Origin: Maricaulis sp.
GTDB lineage: Bacteria > Pseudomonadota > Alphaproteobacteria > Caulobacterales > Maricaulaceae
Direction of reading: 5' to 3'
DNA length: 64,000 bases
Assembly (NCBI RefSeq): GCF_017643475.1
Contig: NZ_JAEPNI010000002.1
Location: forward strand, 682,001-746,000
How positions within the stretch are numbered: position 1 is the stretch's first letter; every line of letters begins with the position of its first letter. Position numbers and translations under genes: made by a program. Of this stretch, positions 54,979-64,000 are shown piece after piece. The notes under the pieces are model-generated. The model was not told the DNA's origin. It worked only from the letters and a program-made list of their open reading frames with translations, and searched no databases.

Positions 54979-57639
54979 CTAGCGCAAGCGGCTGGAATTA
55001 GCGGGGCCGAGGATAACCGCATTGAGCAGCAACAGGTCCAGCCCTTCCAGATAGGCACGCGTGGTCGGAGACTGGGTAAAGGCCACGACATGGCCACGAC
55101 CCATCCGGCGTGTCACCACAAAGGGTTTGTGCGCGAGCTGTTCTGCATATTCCGCCCACAGATATCCACCCTGAAGCAATTCCTCCGGCCCGGCGAAACG
55201 CAATGCGGTCGTCGCATCATCCAGCGCAACCGGCGCGTAGATGTCCGATCCGGTCACCAGCGCATAGGCACCGTTTTCGTAGCCAGCTGACATCCAGCTA
55301 TCGGTATTGGCGGTGACAGATACCAGCGCGCCCGGCGAGGAATCCGGCATGGCGCCATGCACCGCTTCCGCGATCATGCGCTCGGCCTCGCTGGTGAGAA
55401 CACTGCCATCGGTCACACCGGCGGACTGTCCCTCCGCATCGCGTGGCGATTGCGCAGCGCGCTCCCGCTGCAGCGGCAGAAAGCCATTGTCCGCATCGGC
55501 CAGCCAGCGCGTGGCGGTGCCAAGACCCACAAGCACACCCCCGTCACGGACATATCCCTGCAAGGCAGAACGCGCGCTACCCAGCATCGAATTATAGCCC
55601 GGGAAACCCTGGTCCGGCATGATGATGACATCGAACCGGTCCAGGTCCGCACGACTGATCGAGGCCGGGCGGATGATGGTCACAGGCAGGTTGTAGCGGC
55701 GCTCGAGAATATAGCGGGTCGCACCGGTTTCCGTGGCGCCAACACCCTGCCCCCACAGGAGGGCAATACGCGGCGCAAACACCGGCGAGAAGTTCCCGGA
55801 ACCCGGATTGGGGCCCTCGTCGACCCAGCTGCTCTCCATGCCATGCACTTCTGCGCCGCTTTCACGGGCGTGACGTGTGATCAGGAATTCAAGCTCGGCA
55901 CCATTATCGCTGCGCGGGACCACAACCGATCCGCTGGGATAGGTCGTATTGCCAATACGGAACGGTACCGTCGTCGTGCGCATCTGCACACCCTCGCGGG
56001 CCAACGCCGCGACCAGGTGAGCCTGGCCGGCATCATCCCACGGGATGGCGAAACCCCACGCCGCGTCCATGTCGACAAGCTGCGCATCGGGCAAACCATC
56101 CGCACTGACGATCACGCCAGCACTTCCCGGCGCGCGTCGACATTGCGTCGCCTCGACATTGCTCATAAGCGGCAGGGCCCAGGCGGTGACATCATACAGC
56201 TGGGCATTGAGGCCGGCCTCGCGGCGGCGTTCCTGTTCGTCGACAAAATCGGACGGAAGATCCGTTGTCGGCTCCAGCAACGTACGCGCCAGCCGGCCGG
56301 CGGGCTGGTCGTACCGCACCACATAGGCGCCATCATCAAATGTCGCGCCGCACAGGGACTGGCGCCCTTCCAGACGCTCAACCGTGATGCCCTGATAGGC
56401 AAGCTGGCGAGCCAGACGATCGGCATTCCAGGAATTTACGCTGGCATCAAAGACCGCCGCTTCATTGCCATTGGGCTGGCGACCACCGCTGGCGCGGAAA
56501 TCGGCGTACTCGCCAAGCAGCTGCACGCGGTTGCGCGCGGCCGCCTCGACAGTGGAGAGGCTGGTGACAAAATTACGGTCAACGCCATCGCCATAGGTCA
56601 GGATGGATCCATCCGGACGGCGCCAGGACAGGCCACGGGCAGACCCCTGTTCATAGGTCATCGAGACCGCACCATGCAGGGTCGGCCACATATCGCCATA
56701 GCCCGGATAGAAGGCGTCATAGACCTCGCGCGTGAAGTAGTGATAGCCCAGCTCGTCGAAATAGCCGACATGATTGCGGCCGATCAGTTCCTGGGTGCGA
56801 CGCTGGTGCGCCTCGATATTCGGATTGAAGGGCTCGGCAGACGGCGCGAAAAAATAGGTCGAGTCACCGCTCATCTCGTGCGAGTCGACGACAACCTGCG
56901 GCCACCAGACCTGCATCTCGCGCACCCGGCCACGTGTTTCCGGCTGGGTCAGGGAGAACCAGTCACGGTTCAGATCGAACAGGTAGTGATTGTAACGACC
57001 GCGCGGCCAGGGCTGGTCATGTTCCACCGCATAACGATCAGCGCTCGGCTCAAGGCCACGAGCAGATTCGAATGAATTCACAAAACGCGAGCGGCCATCC
57101 GGGTTTTGGGTCGGATCAATGATGATCAGGGCATTGTCAAAAATCGTTTCGACCGTCTCGTCATCCTCGGCAGCCAGCAGGTGGTAGGCCGTTCGCAGAC
57201 CGGCCCCCGTCGGAGAGATCTCATCGCCATGAACGCCATAGGACAGCCAGACAACAATCGGCATTTCCTCGATCAGACGATCGCGCTCGGCAGCCGACAT
57301 CCCGTCCGGATTAGCCAGGGCATTCATGCCCGCACGGACCCGGTCCAGATCCGCCATGCGTTCCGGCGACCCGATCACGGCATAGACCAGCTCTCGTCCT
57401 TCCCAGGTCGTCGCATAAGAGAAGACATCGACGCGATCCGGCGCCGCCTCTTCCAGTGCGCGGATATAGGCGATCGCGGTTTCCGGTCGTGTGACTTCAT
57501 CGCGGAAGTCATGCCCGGCAAACTCCTCGAGCGTGGGGATGTTATCGTCATAACGCACGTTAAATGGCGCAGACTGGCCCATGGCTGGCGCCGTCGTGAA
57601 AAACAGCGCCGCGCTGAAAGCGGCAAGAGACCTGATCAT
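54979..57639 (-). CDS. Secreted M14-family zinc carboxypeptidase
   Basis: 886 aa. A signal peptide (MIRSLAAFSAALFFTTAPAMGQ) precedes an M14 catalytic domain (about 60-370), with the zinc HxxE motif in WLSYGVHGDEISPTGAG, NPDGRSRFVNSFES, and the second-half His in VVDSHEMSGDSTYFFAP. The large C-terminal part (about 400-886) looks like the glutamine-amidotransferase-like and other appended domains seen in big bacterial M14 enzymes, with VIIMPDQGFPGYNS and YVRDGGVLVGLG. Convergent with uup, with 11 bp between stops. It has a GGGGAGGA Shine-Dalgarno at the ATG. Confidence 0.9.
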   Translation of the reverse strand: MIRSLAAFSAALFFTTAPAMGQSAPFNVRYDDNIPTLEEFAGHDFRDEVTRPETAIAYIRALEEAAPDRVDVFSYATTWEGRELVYAVIGSPERMADLDRVRAGMNALANPDGMSAAERDRLIEEMPIVVWLSYGVHGDEISPTGAGLRTAYHLLAAEDDETVETIFDNALIIIDPTQNPDGRSRFVNSFESARGLEPSADRYAVEHDQPWPRGRYNHYLFDLNRDWFSLTQPETRGRVREMQVWWPQVVVDSHEMSGDSTYFFAPSAEPFNPNIEAHQRRTQELIGRNHVGYFDELGYHYFTREVYDAFYPGYGDMWPTLHGAVSMTYEQGSARGLSWRRPDGSILTYGDGVDRNFVTSLSTVEAAARNRVQLLGEYADFRASGGRQPNGNEAAVFDASVNSWNADRLARQLAYQGITVERLEGRQSLCGATFDDGAYVVRYDQPAGRLARTLLEPTTDLPSDFVDEQERRREAGLNAQLYDVTAWALPLMSNVEATQCRRAPGSAGVIVSADGLPDAQLVDMDAAWGFAIPWDDAGQAHLVAALAREGVQMRTTTVPFRIGNTTYPSGSVVVPRSDNGAELEFLITRHARESGAEVHGMESSWVDEGPNPGSGNFSPVFAPRIALLWGQGVGATETGATRYILERRYNLPVTIIRPASISRADLDRFDVIIMPDQGFPGYNSMLGSARSALQGYVRDGGVLVGLGTATRWLADADNGFLPLQRERAAQSPRDAEGQSAGVTDGSVLTSEAERMIAEAVHGAMPDSSPGALVSVTANTDSWMSAGYENGAYALVTGSDIYAPVALDDATTALRFAGPEELLQGGYLWAEYAEQLAHKPFVVTRRMGRGHVVAFTQSPTTRAYLEGLDLLLLNAVILGPANSSRLR

Positions 57640-57703
57640 ATTCCTCCCCAGAATGTTGCGTCCCGATGACTTAGACGGAATTGTCCTAAACTCAAATCAC
57701 GAC

Positions 57704-59719
57704 TTACGGCGTGACAATATCGAAAGACGGCACCGGCTGTTCCAGCAGCGAGAAGAAGCGCAGCAACCGTCCACGATCGCCCGTTACGGCAAAATCGCTC
57801 GACGTGATCATGTCCATGAGGCCGGCCTCCTGCTGGATCAGGCGCAGCCAGAAGGCCCGGGTCAGATTGACGGTCGCATCGGCATCATCCGCAGCGGCGC
57901 GCTCATAATGGCGCATCACCCCGTTGGAGATCTCAATCACAAAAGTCTGACCCGTATCCTCAAAGATGAAGTTCAGCACCGCCTCAAACTCACCCGCCTC
58001 CCCGGCGTCCAGACGCGTGGCCATGGCCGTGAAGAACATGTCCAGAGGAATGGTCTCCAGGATGTTGCCAGCCGCCCGCGTCACATCACGTGCCTCCACA
58101 CCGTGACGCAGCTCGTAGGCACCGGTCAGATAGACATCACGCCAGGGGCCGGACTCGGCCTGGTAGCCCAGCTGCTCATAGCTGCGCGCCAGGAGCTCAC
58201 GCGCAGTGGCGCTGGCGGGTTCGGCAAAGACAGCATGCTGGGCGAGCTCGGCAGCCCATCGGTACTCACCCGCCTCAAACGCATTTCCTGCCGTTTCGAG
58301 CACGGCGTCCAGACCGCCCATCGCCGCGATATATCGCTCGGCCGCCTCGACGCGCGGCAGGGCGTTGAGATGCGCAGGAACACCGTCATACCAGCCGAAA
58401 TAGCGCTGATAGACCGCCCGCGAATTATGTCGAAGCGTGCCGTAATAACCCCGGATTGCGAAATTGTTTTCCAGCGCTGTCGGCAAGGTAATCGCTTCGG
58501 CAATCTCGTCAGGGCGCAGGCCCGACGCCGCCAGACGCAGGGTCTGATCGTGGATGTATTTGTAGATGTCCCGCTGCCCGGCGAGATAGTCGCGGACCTC
58601 GGCATTGCCCCAGACCGGCCAGTGATGGCTGTTGAAGATCACCTCGGTGCGGTCACCGAACCGCATCAGCGCATCATCGATCGCCGCTGACCAGGCCAGC
58701 GCATCACGCACCTGGGCTCCCCGCAGCGTGTAGAGATTGTGCATGGTGCGCGAGACGATCTCGGCGCCGCACCAGGCCTGGTAGTCCGGGAAGAACACTG
58801 TCAGCTCGGCCGGAGCCTCGGTGTGCGGGGCGTACTGGAACTCCATGCGCACACCGCCGAACTCCAGCGCTTGGCCGCTTTGGTGAATAATGTGCGTGGG
58901 CGCAGCGATTGTATACGTGCCGATGGCCGGATGCTGACCCAGGCCGGAGCCGACATGACCGCGCGGCGTTCGCGGCAGGGGCATGCCGTACATGTAGCCG
59001 GAGCGACGTCCCATCACCACGCCGGCGATAACATTCTCGCTGACAGCCTCGGTCAGGAAATGGGCTGGCGCGATCAGGCTCACCTCGCCTGAAGCGATTT
59101 GCTCCAGCTCCACCACGCCAGCCAGGCCGCCAAAATGGTCGATATGACTGTGCGTGAGAATGATCGCAGCGATGGGGCGTTCGCCCAGTGCCTCATTGAC
59201 CAGCTGCATCGCCGCCCGTGCGGTTTCCACAGAAGTCAGAGGGTCAATGATGATCCGGCCATCCGGCCCATCAATGACGGACATGTTGGAAAGATCATAG
59301 CCACGCACCTGGTAGACACCCTCGGTGACCTCGAACAGGCCGTGAATGGCGTTGAGCTGTGACTGGCGCCAGAGGCTGGGATTGACCGTCGCCGGCGGTT
59401 CGCTGTCGAGAAAGGCATAGTCGGCGGCCCGCCAGACAATTTCACCTTCCGCCCCGCGTATATCCAGACTGTCCTCGCGCGACACCAGCCCGCGCATGGC
59501 GAGTTCGAAATCAGCGTCATCCTGCATCAGGGGCGAGGCGAGGACCTCGCCATTATAGGCCTGCGTGGCGGGCGTGGCGGCTCGGAAACCGGACGCATCG
59601 ACCGCGGCCTCCGCGTCATACTCCGCCACGTTTTCACGTGTGGGCGCGCCGCACGCGCCCAGGCTTGCTGTCAGCACGATCATGGGCAGCGCATGCGACC
59701 AACTGGTTTTGTTGTACAA
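57704..59719 (-). CDS. Alkylsulfatase/SdsA-like metallo-beta-lactamase-fold hydrolase, lipoprotein
   Basis: 671 aa. A lipoprotein signal (MIVLTASLGAC, lipobox LGAC) precedes the MBL domain with the dinuclear zinc motif ILTHSHIDHFGGLAG and, later, GLGQHPAIGTYT and FNSHHWPVWGNAEV. The alkylsulfatase dimerisation region (about 420-535) and the SCP2-like C-terminal domain (about 545-671, with VNLTRAFWLRLI) follow. SdsA1/BDS1-type enzymes split alkyl sulfates. The start is TTG 59719 with GGGGGAGAAG upstream. A membrane-anchored form is unusual compared with secreted SdsA1. Confidence 0.92.
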   Translation of the reverse strand: MYNKTSWSHALPMIVLTASLGACGAPTRENVAEYDAEAAVDASGFRAATPATQAYNGEVLASPLMQDDADFELAMRGLVSREDSLDIRGAEGEIVWRAADYAFLDSEPPATVNPSLWRQSQLNAIHGLFEVTEGVYQVRGYDLSNMSVIDGPDGRIIIDPLTSVETARAAMQLVNEALGERPIAAIILTHSHIDHFGGLAGVVELEQIASGEVSLIAPAHFLTEAVSENVIAGVVMGRRSGYMYGMPLPRTPRGHVGSGLGQHPAIGTYTIAAPTHIIHQSGQALEFGGVRMEFQYAPHTEAPAELTVFFPDYQAWCGAEIVSRTMHNLYTLRGAQVRDALAWSAAIDDALMRFGDRTEVIFNSHHWPVWGNAEVRDYLAGQRDIYKYIHDQTLRLAASGLRPDEIAEAITLPTALENNFAIRGYYGTLRHNSRAVYQRYFGWYDGVPAHLNALPRVEAAERYIAAMGGLDAVLETAGNAFEAGEYRWAAELAQHAVFAEPASATARELLARSYEQLGYQAESGPWRDVYLTGAYELRHGVEARDVTRAAGNILETIPLDMFFTAMATRLDAGEAGEFEAVLNFIFEDTGQTFVIEISNGVMRHYERAAADDADATVNLTRAFWLRLIQQEAGLMDMITSSDFAVTGDRGRLLRFFSLLEQPVPSFDIVTP

Positions 59720-59818
59720 CGGACTTCTCCCCCGTGTTTTGCAGTCAGACTAAGCGCACTTGCTTCCCGCGCAAACCTCCCTAGCCTAAAGAGAATATCC
59801 AATCATGCCGGGGATCGA

Positions 59819-60502
59819 ATGTCTTTCGAAAGCGCTTGGGAATCAGTCTGGAACCGGATCGGCCTGACCGATGCGGTTGCGCGCGCCGCCTTGCAGCGCG
59901 CAAGCGAGCTCGCACAGGTGCCAGATGGCGAGCCTGTGATCTCCCAGGATGCGACCGACGACAGCGTCTATCTTCTGCTGGATGGCGAGATGCGGGTCGG
60001 AGTGCTGGCACGGTCGGGGCAGGATGTCTGGGTCAGCTATCTCGAGCCGGGCGCGATGTTTGGCGAAATGGCCGCACTGACGGGCGATCCGCGCACGACG
60101 GAGATCACGGCCAGCAAGGACAGCGTTGTCGCCCGCATTACCGGCGAGGATTTCCTGGCGCTGATCGAGGCGCACGGCCAGATTGGCCTCGCCCTGTCAC
60201 GCATGCTGGCCGCCCGCATGCACGCCACCACCCGTCGCATGTTCGAGTTGAGCGCCCTGTCGACGACGGGCCGCATCTATGCGGAATTGCTGCGCATGTC
60301 GCGCAGCAGTGACGAGGGGGGCACGCGGATTATCTCGCCCATCCCGTCCTTCAAGGAGATCGGGGACCGGGTGGCCGCGGCGCGTGAAACCGTGTCCCGC
60401 ACGGTCAGCCGCCTGGCCGAACGCGGTCTGATACAGCGCGGGGACGACCATATCGAGCTGATCGATCCGGAACAGCTAAGCCGTCTCGAGGATACCATGT
60501 GA
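59819..60502 (+). CDS. Crp/Fnr-family transcriptional regulator
   Basis: 227 aa. A cyclic-nucleotide-binding domain (about 1-120) has VYLLLDGEMRVGV and the phosphate-cassette-like region LEPGAMFGEMAALTGDPRTT. The C-terminal HTH_Crp has SFKEIGDRVAAARETVSRTV. There is no N-terminal cysteine cluster as in FNR, so it is not an Fe-S oxygen sensor. The GEMA-x8-RTTE region keeps features of a cNMP site, including the Arg. I chose ATG 59819 (GGGG upstream). Its 3' end overlaps the convergent class III cyclase gene by 27 bp, which suggests the cyclase makes its ligand. Confidence 0.92.
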   Translation: MSFESAWESVWNRIGLTDAVARAALQRASELAQVPDGEPVISQDATDDSVYLLLDGEMRVGVLARSGQDVWVSYLEPGAMFGEMAALTGDPRTTEITASKDSVVARITGEDFLALIEAHGQIGLALSRMLAARMHATTRRMFELSALSTTGRIYAELLRMSRSSDEGGTRIISPIPSFKEIGDRVAAARETVSRTVSRLAERGLIQRGDDHIELIDPEQLSRLEDTM

Positions 60503-62293
60503 ACTGCGAAACGCCCGCGCGACCAGGGAGTCCGGGGCGACCTTGCGCAGCGTGTACAGCCGCACGGGCGGCAATTGCGGATCGACGCGTTTGAGCCCCA
60601 CCGGTTCACAGCGAAACCCGCCATCCTGTTCCATCGCCAGCACCGCAGCAAAGGCTTCACTGGCGAAAATCGTGCCGGGCATAGCCGTGCTTTCGATGCG
60701 CGCCGCGAGAGACACCTGGGCCCCGAACAGGCTGTCCCGGTCCATCAAGGGGTCTCGCCCCTGGTGCGCCGGACCGAAATGCAGGCCGATGCGCAGGTCG
60801 AGCTGGTCCGGAAGATCCAACTCGGTCAGGTCAATCGCCTTGAAAGCCTGCATCAATTGCGAAGCGGCTTCCGCGGCCTCGCAACTGCCTGAATAGGCAA
60901 GAAAAAGTCCATCACCCCAGCTGTCGAGATAGGCCGGTGATGTCGCCCGAGCGGCCATGGCCATCGGCTTGAGCACGGCCTCCACGAAACTCGGCACGGT
61001 GTCCTCGGCGATGCGGGAAGAACCGACCACATCGGCAAACAGCATCGCCCGCATGGCGGGGCGGTAGTCACTGGCCTCGGCTTCCAGCGGCCGCTTTGGC
61101 CGCGCGCTCGAACGCTCGCGACGGACCTCGATCAGGCTCTGCTGCAAGTCCGCGCCCAGCCAGATATCGCCATCGCGCGCCGTGCCGAACTCCCGGGCCG
61201 GGTCGGACGGGTCGAGCACCAGCAGCTGGACCGGCTCTGTCGCCAGCATTTCGGCGCGCAAGCGGGCCAGACCCATGGCGATGGAACTGGCCAGATTGAT
61301 CGACGCACCGGAGATCAGCACTCGGTCCGAACTGGTCTCGAGAATATCATCTGCCTCACCCAGACAATGTTCGCAGCGGCGTACCCATTCGCGACCAAAA
61401 GGCTGCACCGAGCTCTGCAGGAAGACATCAACCGGCACGGGCAGCACCACGGTCAACGACGCCCCGCGTCGAAGCACTGCCTCGGCAAACAGGATGTCGG
61501 CCCCGGCGGCCAGTGCACCGAAAGCGGCTCCGGTGTTGTGTTGTTCCAGCGCCTGCTCGATGCGGCCGGCCAGGCTGTTGCTCTCGCCACCCGCTGGAAG
61601 CAATTCGGCCACTTCAGAGAAGATATGGCCGGCATAGTGGAAGGGGCGCGGCAGGACCGGCAGGGGTAGCGATTGCGCGCTGAGCCCCATGGCGGAACCG
61701 ACGAGGGCCAGCTGGCGACGGGTCACGGCATGGGCGCCGTAGTTTTCCGGATCCTCGGCCAGCGCTGCGTTGAGGGCGACCTGCGCCGCACGCAGATCCC
61801 CGAGCAGGAGGTGAGCTTCAGCGGTAGAGGCGAGCTGGTAGTACCGGGCCTGCGGATTGCCAGCCTGGACCTCGCCGGAGGACAGCACTCGCCGCGCATA
61901 CTCGCGGGCCTGGTTCCCGTCCCCGCTGAGCGCCATCATGCTGGCGGCATTCACACCGGTATAGGATCCGCCAGTCGCCTCGAACACGGCGCCGTAACGA
62001 AGAGCGGACTGGCGGGCCAGGGGCTGGAAGTGTTCGCTGACGGCCTCGAATGCCATCGCCTTCACCAGGCGCGCATCCAACGCCATCAGATCCTCGTCCA
62101 GCTCGGCCTGGTGCAGACCGTATTCGCGGAATTCTCTACGAGCCCGGTCAATCGCGCCACTGCGCAGAAGGCAGATGACGGCAGCGTGTTTCAGCCGCGC
62201 GTCATCGGGATTTTCCTGGAGGGCCCGCAGACACAGTTCATGCGCGCGTACGAGATTGCCGTTGCGGATCTCTGCGTCGACCGTGTTCTTCAA
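60476..62293 (-). CDS. Class III adenylate/guanylate cyclase with TPR and SLOG-like regions
   Basis: 605 aa, no signal peptide. TPR-type helices (about 1-200) are followed by a Rossmann-like region (about 215-390) with ALAAGADILFAEAVLRRGAS and LTVVLPVPVDVFLQSSV, resembling SLOG/TIR-like nucleotide-sensing domains found in other cyclases. The C-terminal cyclase domain (about 410-605) has the metal Asp421 in MLFADVVGSSRIAED, Asp461 in SWGDGLFLAYS, and a downstream region with LFGAQVSLAARIESTA. Such domains make cAMP or cGMP. It is convergent with the Crp/Fnr gene, with a 27-bp overlap. Confidence 0.88.
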   Translation of the reverse strand: MKNTVDAEIRNGNLVRAHELCLRALQENPDDARLKHAAVICLLRSGAIDRARREFREYGLHQAELDEDLMALDARLVKAMAFEAVSEHFQPLARQSALRYGAVFEATGGSYTGVNAASMMALSGDGNQAREYARRVLSSGEVQAGNPQARYYQLASTAEAHLLLGDLRAAQVALNAALAEDPENYGAHAVTRRQLALVGSAMGLSAQSLPLPVLPRPFHYAGHIFSEVAELLPAGGESNSLAGRIEQALEQHNTGAAFGALAAGADILFAEAVLRRGASLTVVLPVPVDVFLQSSVQPFGREWVRRCEHCLGEADDILETSSDRVLISGASINLASSIAMGLARLRAEMLATEPVQLLVLDPSDPAREFGTARDGDIWLGADLQQSLIEVRRERSSARPKRPLEAEASDYRPAMRAMLFADVVGSSRIAEDTVPSFVEAVLKPMAMAARATSPAYLDSWGDGLFLAYSGSCEAAEAASQLMQAFKAIDLTELDLPDQLDLRIGLHFGPAHQGRDPLMDRDSLFGAQVSLAARIESTAMPGTIFASEAFAAVLAMEQDGGFRCEPVGLKRVDPQLPPVRLYTLRKVAPDSLVARAFRSSHGILETA

Positions 62294-62354
62294 ACGCCCC
62301 CTCCCAGAGTGATTGGCGATCGAGCCAGGTCAGAAGGCTGATGAAATACCGGGC

Positions 62355-62963
62355 CTAGGACGGACCGACATCCACATCGACCTCCGGATCAATGATCAAT
62401 CGCGTGACTTGCTGCCCGGCATTCTGGGACGCCTCGATGAAGAGCGCAAACTGATGTTTGACACGTTTTTTCACCTTCTGCACACCGATCTGGAAGCTGA
62501 ATGGCTTGGCGCTCTGGCCATGCAGGTCCAGCCAGTCCAGGCCACAGAAAAGGGCTTCGGCCCCCTCGGTCTTGAACTTGATGCGGGCTTCCTCGAATCC
62601 CCAGCCCGGCGCGTGGACATGGAAGATGATGCGCGCGGGACCGACGACGTGCTGGTCGAACGGGCAATTCATGACACCGGAACACGGCGCCCACATGCCG
62701 GCAAGCGCCGAGGTAACCGCCATCCGCATGGTCGCAGAGTTGGTAGTGGCATAATCGTCCACAACCTCATTGAATACCATCAGGATCTGCGTGATTTGGG
62801 TATCGTCAAACGCCGGCAATCCCCAGTCACTTCCGTTGACCACGACAAATCCGTCATTGGCTTTCGCAATCAGGCTGAGATAAGTGAGCTCCGGCTCGAA
62901 ATCGCAGGCGTCATCAATATTGGCCTGAACCCGGCTGCCATCGAATGATTCTTGGTCGATCAT
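62355..62963 (-). CDS. Protein of unknown function, adjacent to TPR gene
   Basis: 202 aa from ATG 62963 (GAGAGGGGA upstream); an alternative start 21 bp upstream lacks this support. Mixed alpha/beta, soluble, with Asp-rich ends (DQESFDGSRVQANIDDACDF; PEVDVDVGPS). Conserved-looking core WAPCSGVMNCPFDQHVVGPA, with cysteines at a five-residue spacing. I do not recognise the family. It starts 33 bp after the partial TPR gene and so is likely in its operon. Confidence 0.6.
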   Translation of the reverse strand: MIDQESFDGSRVQANIDDACDFEPELTYLSLIAKANDGFVVVNGSDWGLPAFDDTQITQILMVFNEVVDDYATTNSATMRMAVTSALAGMWAPCSGVMNCPFDQHVVGPARIIFHVHAPGWGFEEARIKFKTEGAEALFCGLDWLDLHGQSAKPFSFQIGVQKVKKRVKHQFALFIEASQNAGQQVTRLIIDPEVDVDVGPS

Positions 62964-62996
62964 GGTAATCCCCTCTCTACTCACAAACTCGGATAT

Positions 62997-64000
62997 TTAT
63001 TCTGCTGGCTCCATGGCTGCCGCCAGGGCATTGGCCTGTTCCAGCTGGGCACGCAGGAAGATGTGCTCCACCCCTTCCGGGCGGGCTTCATAGGCTGTCA
63101 ATGCCTGGCCCAGCACCGTGTCCGCGTCAGCGTGACGCCCCGCTGCACGGTGTTGTTCCGCCAGAAAATTCGAGATCAACAAGGTATAGATATAGTCCTG
63201 GCTGGACGCGGAGCCGTCTTCGCGGGCGCGGGCAAATTGCACCAGCAAGTTCTCGCCTTCCGAGCGTGATGCCTCTTCCTCACCGATCGCCGCGAGCAGG
63301 CGCATTTGGCTGGCACGGACCTGGACGCGGGCCTCACCGATCTGGTCAAGCTCCGCTGTCTCCCAGCTCTCATGGCTCATCAGACGCGACAGGTTTATCA
63401 TGGCCGCTCGGGCCTCGGCTACCTCACCCGCGAACAGGTGGGCATCAACCAGCAGTGACAGCGTGCGCACCGCATTTATGCGCCAGTTCACGCGGTCCGG
63501 TTCGTGACGGACCAAGGCCTGCGCCTCAAGCGAGGCCGGGATGAGATAGACCAGCGCGTTCTCGACAGATTCCGCGCTGGGCGGGGCTCTCATATAAAGG
63601 TGCATGCGTGCGACATTGGCCTCGGCAACCATGGCATCACGGCGAAGACGCCAGTCATCCTCGAAATTCTCTGCGCCATTGAGTACTTCGATCTGTTCAA
63701 GCAGGTGAAGGATAGCGCCCTGGGCGTCCATATTCTCCTCGCGAACGGAGGCCAGCCAGCCATAGGATCCGGCCAGATTATCGCGTTGGGCGTTAGTCGG
63801 ATATTGCTGGAACGCGCTGGCGAAGTGGTCGCGACCATATTCGAAAGAGGCTTCAGCCTCTTCCAGATTGCCGCGGCGCATCTGGACAATACCCATATTG
63901 TTGCGCGCATGCCCCGCCTCGTTCAGCCATTCCAGATTGGTCGGGTCGATCTCAACCAGCTGTTCGGTAAGCTGTCTGTACTCGTCCCACCGCGCCTCGG
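62997..64000 (-). CDS. TPR-repeat protein (partial, runs off the right edge)
   Basis: The visible part is 333 residues, ending at stop 62997. The frame stays open to base 64000, so the Met at 63896 is internal. TPR-like units can be seen: EIDPTNLEWLNEAGHARNN, MGIVQMRRGNLEEAEASFEY, LLISNFLAEQHRAAGRHADA. The density of TPRs and the phrase LVEIDPTN-WL- are like those of the long C-terminal TPR regions of bacterial Ser/Thr kinases or winged-helix/toll-type signalling proteins. The catalytic part, if any, lies outside the window. Confidence 0.7.
   Translation of the reverse strand, partial: EARWDEYRQLTEQLVEIDPTNLEWLNEAGHARNNMGIVQMRRGNLEEAEASFEYGRDHFASAFQQYPTNAQRDNLAGSYGWLASVREENMDAQGAILHLLEQIEVLNGAENFEDDWRLRRDAMVAEANVARMHLYMRAPPSAESVENALVYLIPASLEAQALVRHEPDRVNWRINAVRTLSLLVDAHLFAGEVAEARAAMINLSRLMSHESWETAELDQIGEARVQVRASQMRLLAAIGEEEASRSEGENLLVQFARAREDGSASSQDYIYTLLISNFLAEQHRAAGRHADADTVLGQALTAYEARPEGVEHIFLRAQLEQANALAAAMEPAE

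Noticed and set aside
55357-57075. 572-codon open frame opposite the M14 carboxypeptidase
   Set aside because: Antisense shadow. The minus strand carries the signal peptide and zinc motif.

Overview
The window is about 64 kb of dense, G+C-rich bacterial DNA. Many genes overlap by 4 bp, stop codon to start codon, and Shine-Dalgarno sequences are strong. The gene set is Gram-negative and alphaproteobacterial: heptose (LPS core) synthesis, RND and MacAB-type exporters, an outer-membrane beta-barrel, a TadG-like protein, FAD and PLP enzymes and many lipoproteins. My best guess is a marine Caulobacterales/Maricaulales-type organism (Maricaulis or relatives). That is inference from gene content only; no rRNA or tRNA gene was seen.

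Layout. 0-7.6 kb: a partial acetylornithine deacetylase, a TadG-like vWA protein, then a leftward group (fused peptide-ABC ATPase, M16 protease, FKBP isomerase). 7.7-11.2 kb: a kinase with seven PAS domains. 11.3-14.7 kb: a MacA/MacB-type exporter in three coupled genes. 15-19 kb: a small membrane protein, a membrane-anchored AraC regulator with a 22-bp direct repeat in front of a secreted protein, and a Kef-type antiporter. 19-21.1 kb: an HxlR regulator divergent from a quinone reductase and a GST. 21.1-21.8 kb: a gene closely resembling eukaryotic Rac GTPases, fused to a Tat signal peptide and interrupted by one amber codon. This is the most unusual object in the window. 21.8-22.7 kb is repeat-rich and non-coding.

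22.7-30 kb: typA; a MarR regulator divergent from hppD (tyrosine catabolism) with a palindrome in the promoter; a VOC protein and a clear terminator; two tandem paralogous membrane proteins; an SRAP/YedK protein; a lipoprotein in A+T-richer DNA. 30-32.2 kb: a metX-like/metB-like pair for methionine synthesis. 32.2-35.2 kb: hldE-gmhB-hldD for ADP-heptose. 35.2-39 kb: glpK, a lysophospholipase-like hydrolase and a BaiN/YhiN flavoprotein. 39-43.8 kb: an RND adaptor and pump plus a DUF1330 protein. 43.8-46.7 kb: an aldose-dehydrogenase-like protein and a hybrid histidine kinase.

46.8-53.1 kb holds two paralogous proteins of unknown family (about 390-400 aa). They flank an outer-membrane barrel and a LytS/LytTR-type pair whose sensor gene carries a stop codon and a frameshift. 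53.1-60 kb: an ABC-F protein, an M14 carboxypeptidase and an SdsA-like alkylsulfatase. 60-64 kb: a Crp/Fnr regulator convergent with a class III cyclase that has TPR and SLOG-like regions, an unknown protein and a partial TPR protein. Starts were chosen from Shine-Dalgarno placement and domain starts. No database search was possible, so family names rest on recognised motifs.
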